From: Psychrobacter faecalis
GTDB taxonomy: Bacteria; Pseudomonadota; Gammaproteobacteria; Pseudomonadales; Moraxellaceae
Assembly: GCF_016107575.1 (NCBI RefSeq)
Contig: NZ_JABAST010000002.1
Span: 62,001-126,000, forward strand
Length of the DNA stretch: 64,000 bases
Direction of reading: 5' to 3'
The notes beneath the pieces were generated by a model that saw only the letters and a program-made list of their open reading frames with translations, was not told the DNA's origin and searched no databases. Of the stretch, positions 58,056 to 64,000 are shown piece after piece. The translations under genes were made by a program, and so were the position numbers. The stretch's first letter is position 1. Every line of letters begins with the position of its first letter.

Positions 58056-58553
58056 TTATGGGGCGAGCGTGGCAAGTAAGCGTTCGGTGTAGCCGGCTGC
58101 GCGTAAATTGCGCTGTGCATGGGTGAGCGTGCCATCTTTATCAAAGACAAAGGCTGAGCGTACAAGACCTAAGCTGACTTTGCCATACATATTTTTTTCT
58201 TTAATTACATCAAAATACTGGCACAATTTCTCATCACTGTCGCTAATCAGAGGAATATGCAAATTGTACTTAGCGATGAATTTTTCGTGAGACTCAACGC
58301 TATCGCGCGACACACCGATGATATCGTAGCCCAACTCATCAAATGCATTGATATGAGTAGTAAATTCTGTCGCTTGGGTGGTACAGCCTGGGGTGTTGTC
58401 TTTTGGATAAAAATATAAGATAAGCCCTTTATCGGTATGGGCAACCAGCTCTTTTAGGCTGATATCGTCATGAATAAAATTGCCGTCTAGCTCGCGCACG
58501 ATAGTGACCGGAAAATCGGGCAGGGCAAGGTTCTCTGTAGTGGGCTTAGCCAT
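58056..58553 (-). CDS. bcp: Peroxiredoxin, Bcp/PrxQ type
   Basis: A 165-residue thiol peroxidase. The peroxidatic Cys lies in YFYPKDNTPGCTTQATEF. The usual second Cys five residues on (CTxxxC) is missing: it is a T-E-F stretch here, with another Cys in EKLCQYF. So it may be a one-Cys or atypical type. AAGGA precedes the start. Confidence 0.9.
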   Translation of the reverse strand: MAKPTTENLALPDFPVTIVRELDGNFIHDDISLKELVAHTDKGLILYFYPKDNTPGCTTQATEFTTHINAFDELGYDIIGVSRDSVESHEKFIAKYNLHIPLISDSDEKLCQYFDVIKEKNMYGKVSLGLVRSAFVFDKDGTLTHAQRNLRAAGYTERLLATLAP

Positions 58554-58663
58554 TATAAAATCCTTATTAGTTTCGGTTATACGTATATTATAGTAGGTGG
58601 TCTTATTATAGGCAGATTGGCAGAAATAAATACTCCGTTTTACACTTCACTTATTCATTCGCA

Positions 58664-58693
58664 ACAAAAAAGACTGGCAATGGCCAGTCTTTT
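58664..58693. terminator. Terminator between the Bcp and small secreted protein genes
   Basis: AAAAGACTGG and CCAGTCTTTT arms around CAATGG; T/A runs on both sides. Follows the minus-strand gene ending at 58725. Confidence 0.8.
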
Positions 58694-58724
58694 GTATTTT
58701 TTAGCAAATATTTTCTTAAGCAGT

Positions 58725-59054
58725 TTAGGCAGGTTTTTGTGGCTGTTTTAGGTCCAAGCCCACGGTGCATTGCTGCAAGTCTTTTTGCATTTTTTTCACG
58801 TAAGGGAGACCTGATGGGTCTTTTTTGCTTTTTGCATAGCTTTCGATTTCCCACATTTGACCGATGGTCATATTGCTACGGACACCGATGGTGCAGTTGC
58901 AAAGCTTGGTAGCATCGCTTTTATTAGCGACTTTATATTTGACCGCGCCATTGACACAGGTATTGATATTGTCTTGTTTAATGTCGGCCGCGTTTGCTTG
59001 TGGTAAGGCAAACAGCGCCGCAAGAGCTAGGGGTAATACAGGCAAAAACTTCAT
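58725..59054 (-). CDS. Small secreted cysteine protein, hypothetical
   Basis: A 109-residue protein starting at the ATG at 59052-59054, with AGAGGA six bases upstream; the first ATG overlaps that site. A signal peptide ends in QANA at about residue 22. The mature part has four Cys (INTC, KLCNC, LQQC) and is helical: KDPSGLPYVKKMQKDLQQC. Probably periplasmic with two disulfides. Not recognised. Confidence 0.7.
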   Translation of the reverse strand: MKFLPVLPLALAALFALPQANAADIKQDNINTCVNGAVKYKVANKSDATKLCNCTIGVRSNMTIGQMWEIESYAKSKKDPSGLPYVKKMQKDLQQCTVGLDLKQPQKPA

Positions 59055-59396
59055 AAACATCCTCTACGGGTCGTGTCAATTTCTCAGATTTTATATAAAA
59101 ATCTTGGTAGTGTTATGTGGTCACAGGTTTTATGGCTTATATAAGTGATGATAAAAGTATAGCTAACTATAAAAGCTTTTTTATCTATGTCACTCATTAT
59201 ATTTTAGTAAACCAGCAGTATATGCCGCTTGTGACTGACATAGTCGCCCATACCATAGCAAGTAAATCGTCTAAAATACAACGCTAGCGTGCTGTGTTAA
59301 TGCAAGCAAATGTTGCGCAAATGTTTAATAAGCCATTATGCTAAGATAATAATAGTGGCATTTTCAAGTACTTAGCAGAATATTTCCAAATGTTTA
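59055..59396. other. Intergenic region upstream of the small secreted protein gene
   Basis: 342 AT-rich bases between same-strand genes (queC 3' end and the small secreted gene). No terminator was recognised for queC. Confidence 0.4.
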
Positions 59397-60203
59397 TTAA
59401 GACTCATTAGACTGGTAACGCGTCGGATCAGAAACCCCAGCTTGGGCAAATCCTTGGCGACGTAGGACGCAACTGTCGCAAATACCGCAAGCAAGACCAT
59501 TGGCATCTGCCTGATAACAAGAAATCGTCTGCCCATAATCGACCCCGAGCGCTAAACCGAGCTCAATGGTTTTGGCTTTGGATAAATGCTGCAACGGCGT
59601 TTGAATCGATAAATGATGACCGGTGACACCAGCTTTAGTAGCAAGGTTCGCCATGTGTTCGAAGGCGGCGATATATTCTGGACGACAATCAGGGTAGCCT
59701 GAATAGTCGACCGAACTGACACCGATGACGATATGATTAGCATCAGTGACTTCAGCGACTGCTAAAGCATAAGATAAAAATATGGTATTACGCGCCGGCA
59801 CATAGGTATTTGGAATGGCGTCATTAGTATCTATATCATGGATATCACTTTCATCGCGATTGTTACTCGGGAATTTATCAGTATCGCCATCAGGGACAGT
59901 CATGCTGTGGTCGGTGAGTGATGAGCCACCAAGCTGGGCGATATCGATATCAATAATGCGATGGTTAACATTGGCAGTCTTTGCAATGGCTTTGGCAGCG
60001 ACAAGCTCGCTATTGTGGCGTTGACCATAGTTAAAACTGACCGCTGTCACAGACGCATAGCGCGCTTTTGCCCAGTACAAACACGTCACGGAATCAAGCC
60101 CGCCTGATAGCAGCACCACGGCATTTTGGCTTTTATGTAGTGCTGCTAAATCAGCATTGTCTTTGGGACTGGGAGAGGAAGTCTGCGCAGTTATTTGAGT
60201 CAT
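59397..60203 (-). CDS. queC: 7-cyano-7-deazaguanine synthase QueC
   Basis: Converts 7-carboxy-7-deazaguanine to preQ0 with ATP and ammonia. About 268 residues from the ATG at 60201-60203 (MTQITAQTS); the frame is open for 45 more codons, but those are not homologous in type. PP-loop [10 protein letters not shown] and zinc Cys in [22 protein letters not shown] are present. The middle has a polar, Asp-rich segment ([19 protein letters not shown]), longer than in E. coli. No clear binding site before the ATG. Confidence 0.93.
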   Translation of the reverse strand: MTQITAQTSSPSPKDNADLAALHKSQNAVVLLSGGLDSVTCLYWAKARYASVTAVSFNYGQRHNSELVAAKAIAKTANVNHRIIDIDIAQLGGSSLTDHSMTVPDGDTDKFPSNNRDESDIHDIDTNDAIPNTYVPARNTIFLSYALAVAEVTDANHIVIGVSSVDYSGYPDCRPEYIAAFEHMANLATKAGVTGHHLSIQTPLQHLSKAKTIELGLALGVDYGQTISCYQADANGLACGICDSCVLRRQGFAQAGVSDPTRYQSNES

Positions 60204-60387
60204 AGTATTGTCTATTGTTGGTTTAAGAAATTTGAAAAATTTGAGTTTCTGAGAAATGGCTGTTTTAACTAAGGTGGCATTATTACATAACTCTGAAGAT
60301 ATGTTTAATTGCGCATAAGTTGCGATAAAAATGGGCACAAAAAGCCACTAATTTTGTGCGACTTTTCAATCTGCTAGCAAAATTTGT

Positions 60388-60393
60388 TATAAT
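60388..60393 (+). promoter_or_regulatory. Candidate -10 box for ttcA
   Basis: TATAAT about 84 bases before the ttcA ATG; the -35 (TTCAAT, 17 bases upstream) is weak. Confidence 0.45.
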
Positions 60394-60476
60394 CGCTGCT
60401 TTTAAAGCCCACCTGCTGAAAAATATTGCTAATTGCTTTGTAGTAAAATTAACTTTGTAAAGATATTGAGTACCTT

Positions 60477-61664
60477 ATGACCGTCGCGACCTTGTTTACG
60501 CCTAAAATCCCTTCTCAGTTTGATGAAGCCTCTTCGAAAACCAGTTCTACCGATACTGGCTGGGATAGTTATGCTGAAGATACTGATAGTATGGGGTATG
60601 ACGACATTGCTGGCGCGGCTATAAGTAATAATACCGCTGAGCAAACATCCTCTACGCAAATTTTACCGACTGAAACGGCAGAATTTCGCAAGCTACAAAA
60701 AAAGCTACGCCGCCAAGTATCATGGGCGATTCGCGATTTTAATATGATTGAAGATGGCGATGTGGTCATGGTTTGCGTTTCAGGCGGTAAAGACAGTTAT
60801 ACGCTGCTCGATATCTTATTGCTGCTCAAACGCATTGCCCCGATTAGCTTTGATATCGTTGCGGTCAATCTTGACCAAAAGCAGCCCGGTTATCCAGAAG
60901 ATATTTTGCCCACTTATTTGAATGAGCAAGGTATCGCGCATTATATTTTAGAAAAAGATACCTATAGTATCGTCAAAAGCGTGGTGCCAGAAGGTAAAAC
61001 GTACTGCTCAGCCTGCTCACGCCTGCGTCGCGGTTCGCTATATGGTTTTGCCAAACAAATCGGTGCCACCAAAATCGCTCTTGGCCATCACCGCGATGAT
61101 ATGCTGGCGACTTTCTTTTTAAACTTATTCCACGGCGGCGCGCTGAAATCCATGCCGCCAAAACTGCTAAGCGATGATAAGCAAAACTTACTGATTCGTC
61201 CGCTTGCTTACGTTGAAGAAAAAGACATCATTGAATACGCACGTTTAAAAGAATTTCCGATTATTCCGTGTAATCTATGCGGCAGCCAAACCAATCTGCA
61301 ACGCGCAATTATCAATGATATGCTACGCGAATGGGATAACGCCCATCCACAGCGTTTGGCGTCTATTTTTAAAGCCATGCAAAACGTCGCGCCGTCACAA
61401 TTGGCCGATCGCGAGTTGTTTGACTTTGAAACTTTAAGCATAGAGCGCGATGACAATGAGCGCTTATTTGAAGGCGATAATATCCAAGCAGGGCAGACCG
61501 ACAGTTTGGCTGAGATTGGTTTACCAGTAGCGCCAAAAACTCAAGTTTTTAATCCGAAGTTTGCCCATCATCAAAACCCCAACCAGCAAGTGGAAACAGC
61601 GGATAATACTACAAAAAATAATCGCAACACGCAAAAAATCCCCACGATTAATCCGGTGATTTAA
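60477..61664 (+). CDS. ttcA: tRNA 2-thiocytidine biosynthesis protein TtcA
   Basis: A 395-residue enzyme making 2-thiocytidine at position 32 of certain tRNAs. The PP-loop [11 protein letters not shown] is at about residue 101, [10 protein letters not shown] holds two Fe-S cysteines, and [12 protein letters not shown] follows. Core is normal, but there are a polar N-terminal extension of about 65 residues and a Gln/Asn/Thr-rich C-terminal tail of about 60, both probably disordered. Divergent from queC. Confidence 0.94.
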   Translation: MTVATLFTPKIPSQFDEASSKTSSTDTGWDSYAEDTDSMGYDDIAGAAISNNTAEQTSSTQILPTETAEFRKLQKKLRRQVSWAIRDFNMIEDGDVVMVCVSGGKDSYTLLDILLLLKRIAPISFDIVAVNLDQKQPGYPEDILPTYLNEQGIAHYILEKDTYSIVKSVVPEGKTYCSACSRLRRGSLYGFAKQIGATKIALGHHRDDMLATFFLNLFHGGALKSMPPKLLSDDKQNLLIRPLAYVEEKDIIEYARLKEFPIIPCNLCGSQTNLQRAIINDMLREWDNAHPQRLASIFKAMQNVAPSQLADRELFDFETLSIERDDNERLFEGDNIQAGQTDSLAEIGLPVAPKTQVFNPKFAHHQNPNQQVETADNTTKNNRNTQKIPTINPVI

Positions 61665-61711
61665 ATCATATAGATAGCTATAGTCAAAATATCCTAAAAA
61701 CGCGACGGTAT

Positions 61712-61779
61712 TGCTGATATCAATTTTTTGTGGCCTCTGTCTGCGCAGGCACAGCAAGCAAGAAAAACTGATATCAACA
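61712..61779. repeat. Short nearly palindromic repeat
   Basis: 68 bases with arms TGCTGATATCAATTTTT and AAAAACTGATATCAACA (15 of 17 pairing) and a palindromic CTGCGCAG core. Non-coding, between ttcA and fixH, and reminiscent of REP/MITE repeats. Could act as a terminator for ttcA: no T-run follows the right arm. Confidence 0.55.
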
Positions 61780-61898
61780 GTGCGTGATATATCGATATTA
61801 CTTTTCACTCGTTATATTTTTATAAAATTAACCCCCAAAAAAAACCAGCGCATTATTCACGAATAGCTGATTTTTTGGTATTAATCTAACGTTAACAA

Positions 61899-62480
61899 TT
61901 AACTTTTGGCAAAAACGGGTAGAGGGTTAAAACTCACCTCAGGGCGTGGTAATTTTGCCACATCCTGCATACGCCAATCATTCTTTCCATCATAACTGAC
62001 TTGCAAATAATATTTGCCTTTTACGTCATCCAAATCGACTTGCGCCGTGTACTTGTTACCTTCTTGATGTTTGAGTACCGCATCGCGGTCTTTTTTAATG
62101 TCGGTGGCGTGCGAGATAGACAACTCTAAAGAGTCAGGATAGGTTAAAGGCTCACCGTTTAATAATTTACCAGACTGCAAACTTTGCTCAGGATAATTGA
62201 GATAAAAAACGACATCGCCATTATCGGCAAACTGCATCTTGCCATGTAAATCTAAATCATAGGTGAGCTTGTCGCGTGAGACGTCATGATATAGGGTTTT
62301 GCCATCCATATACCAATCGTCGCGTACCACGCTATCACGGATTTGATAAGAATAATAAACAAACCAAATGCAAGCGATTACTACAAAAGCTGGCATGCCA
62401 ATGACAAAGATAACCACCATATAGTTTTTGTACCATGGTTGGCTGTCTTGATGCTTAAAGTTCGGTGCTGGACTAGACAT
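61899..62480 (-). CDS. FixH/CcoH-like protein
   Basis: A 193-residue protein with one N-terminal membrane helix (about 18-42, VVIFVIGMPAFVVIACIWFV) and a soluble periplasmic FixH domain with GKYYLQVSYDGKNDW. FixH-like proteins help assembly of cbb3-type cytochrome oxidase. It follows ccoG, another assembly factor, in the same direction with a 200-base gap. Confidence 0.85.
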   Translation of the reverse strand: MSSPAPNFKHQDSQPWYKNYMVVIFVIGMPAFVVIACIWFVYYSYQIRDSVVRDDWYMDGKTLYHDVSRDKLTYDLDLHGKMQFADNGDVVFYLNYPEQSLQSGKLLNGEPLTYPDSLELSISHATDIKKDRDAVLKHQEGNKYTAQVDLDDVKGKYYLQVSYDGKNDWRMQDVAKLPRPEVSFNPLPVFAKS

Positions 62481-62678
62481 AACATACCTATTAATCAGAT
62501 ATTCGTTTATAAAGTGCGGTTTGTCAGCTTATTATAAACGCTATCAAAAAATAAACCGACGGCTCAGAGCAGCCAGTTTAATGATAAATACTTCAGCTGC
62601 CAGTCAGTGATGATTAGCCTTTGACCAAGCACCACTAACGAGCGGATGAATAGATAAAAGCAACTACATACTCAATAA

Positions 62679-64000
62679 TTACTGCCCTTGCGTGGTAAAG
62701 ATATTTTGTTTACTCACATTATATTTACCGTCTTCGCTGGCTACTGTTAAAGTAATCGGCGTTTGACCAAACTCAATCACCTCAGGGTCGCCATAGATAC
62801 TGACTGGCATATCAAAGCTTTCGCCTGCTTCTAACGGCACATCGTTGAAGCGTACGCCTAAGCTCAAGCCTTCTTGTGGCTCAAGACTTATTTTATAAGT
62901 GTGCGCACTTTGGGTTTTGTTGGTCAATTTAACGATATAGCTGTTTTCAATCATGCCTTGTTGGTTCAATGACGACAACTGATTACGGTCACGGCGAATA
63001 TCAATCTCTAACGGTACGCGGTCTGTCAATGCATAAACCACACCGCCACAAAGTACCGCAAGCAAGGTTAAATAAGCAAAAAAGCGCGGGCGCAATACAC
63101 GGCTTGGCTCTTTTTCGACCAATTGCCGCTCTGTGGTATAACGAATCAAGCCACGTGGGTAGCCAACTTTATCCATTACATCATTACAAGCATCGACACA
63201 GGCGGCACACTGAATACAGGCAACCTGCAACCCATCACGAATATCAATACCCGTCGGGCATACTTGCACGCACATCGTACAGTCAATACAATCGCCTAAA
63301 TTCTCAGGATGGGTGCCTTTTTTACGGGCGCCGCGAGGTTCACCGCGCTCATAATCATAAGAAACAATCAAGGTATCTTTATCAAACATCACGCTTTGGA
63401 AGCGGCCATACGGACAGATTTGAATACACATCTGCTCGCGCATATAGCCTGCATTGACGTAAGTTGAAAAAGCGAAAATAAATATCGATACCCATATCCA
63501 CGTTGACCACTCAGGGAAGGGGATAACACCCCCTAACATTTGCCAACTACCATATAGAGCTTCTGTCCCTGATACATAACTGACAAACGTCATCGCCGTA
63601 ATCATCGAAAATACAAACCAAATAAAGTAGATTAAAAAACGCTTGAAGACTTTTTTAGCATTCATAGGTTCTTTATCAAACTTGATACGTTTATTGCGAT
63701 CGCCGATGACTATTTTTTCAACGTATTGGAACATATGCGTCCAGATGGTTTGCGGACAGGCATAACCACACCAAACCCGCCCTGCATATACCGTCACCAT
63801 AAATAGCGCAAAAGCCGCAATAAGCGCAAAGACGGCAAGAAAGTAAAAGTCCTGTGTCAGAAACGTCATACCAAAAATATAATAATGCTGCGACGGCACA
63901 TCGAACCAGATAGCTTGCCTGCCGTTATACCTTATCCACGGTAAAATCAAAAATAATGCCAATAACGCATACATGCTAATCACACGGATATTTTGGTAAA
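62679..64000 (-). CDS. ccoG: Cytochrome c oxidase accessory protein CcoG (partial, 5' end outside)
   Basis: At least 440 residues visible; the frame is open to the window end, so the N-terminus is missing. The GTG at 63983 is not a likely start because homologous sequence (YQNIRVISMYALL) continues upstream. Features: four to five helices; CGYACPQTIW; ferredoxin-like clusters CIQICPYGRFQ, CIDCTMCVQVCP and CIQCAACVDACNDV; a C-terminal periplasmic Ig-like domain. CcoG (RdxA/FixG) handles copper for cbb3 oxidase assembly. Upstream of fixH. Confidence 0.93.
   Translation of the reverse strand, partial: YQNIRVISMYALLALFLILPWIRYNGRQAIWFDVPSQHYYIFGMTFLTQDFYFLAVFALIAAFALFMVTVYAGRVWCGYACPQTIWTHMFQYVEKIVIGDRNKRIKFDKEPMNAKKVFKRFLIYFIWFVFSMITAMTFVSYVSGTEALYGSWQMLGGVIPFPEWSTWIWVSIFIFAFSTYVNAGYMREQMCIQICPYGRFQSVMFDKDTLIVSYDYERGEPRGARKKGTHPENLGDCIDCTMCVQVCPTGIDIRDGLQVACIQCAACVDACNDVMDKVGYPRGLIRYTTERQLVEKEPSRVLRPRFFAYLTLLAVLCGGVVYALTDRVPLEIDIRRDRNQLSSLNQQGMIENSYIVKLTNKTQSAHTYKISLEPQEGLSLGVRFNDVPLEAGESFDMPVSIYGDPEVIEFGQTPITLTVASEDGKYNVSKQNIFTTQGQ

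Noticed and set aside
62969..63457. 162-codon plus-strand frame
   Set aside because: Antisense of ccoG; His/Tyr/Ser-rich shadow.

Overview
The window looks like chromosomal DNA of a Psychrobacter-type gammaproteobacterium (Moraxellaceae). This is inferred from AT-leaning base composition, the style of the proteins (short hydrophilic insertions, asparagine/glutamine-rich linkers), AAGGA-type ribosome binding sites and the gene content. No rRNA operon, prophage or CRISPR array is visible. The only complete insertion sequence is one IS630-family element.

Layout. 1-5.4 kb: the 3' end of a quinol-type nitric oxide reductase gene, then a CopR/CusR-like two-component system divergent from two DUF305 proteins, with a perfect copper-box palindrome between them. 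5.8-15.2 kb: recJ, two tandem TRIC-family membrane proteins, a DMT exporter, queE, dapD, an alpha/beta hydrolase and an amidohydrolase lipoprotein. 15.5-20.2 kb: tRNA-Asn with a strong promoter and terminator, a YciA-like thioesterase, a CDF transporter, a DUF2059 protein with a fresh 42-bp duplication, the IS630 element and dps. 20.6-27.1 kb: uvrB, a HisC-like aminotransferase, an orphan small gene, a PhoD-like phosphatase and a small lipoprotein. 27.5-39.3 kb: a MITE-like repeat, a TAXI-type TRAP transporter operon (binding protein, DUF1850, fused permease), lipA, a CMD-family protein, acnB with a structured leader, DUF805 and PACE membrane proteins, a crotonase and an alpha/beta hydrolase.

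39.5-52.3 kb is the most unusual part: a chromosomal Ter (tellurite/stress) locus. A five-gene minus-strand operon encodes an ATP-grasp enzyme, a PRTase_2/TRSP protein, a HAD phosphatase, a PRTase_1/StiP-like protein and a CitE-like lyase. It is divergent from a TerA-like protein and followed by TerZ-, TerD/E- (two) and AIM24/TIGR00266-type proteins and a DUF475/TerC-superfamily membrane protein. Ter loci of this kind have been proposed in the literature to make an uncharacterised nucleoside-like metabolite. Embedded on the opposite strand is yhhQ, a queuosine-precursor transporter, preceded by what reads as a preQ1-I riboswitch overlapping its Shine-Dalgarno sequence.

52.5-64 kb: rlmKL, an MscS channel, a dihydrolipoyl dehydrogenase-like flavoprotein, a Bcp peroxiredoxin, a small secreted cysteine protein, queC, ttcA, a FixH-like protein and the 3' part of ccoG, which runs off the window end. 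queE, queC and yhhQ together show queuosine (7-deazaguanine) synthesis and salvage. Three short palindromic MITE-like elements (10.3, 27.5 and 61.7 kb) lie in intergenic DNA.
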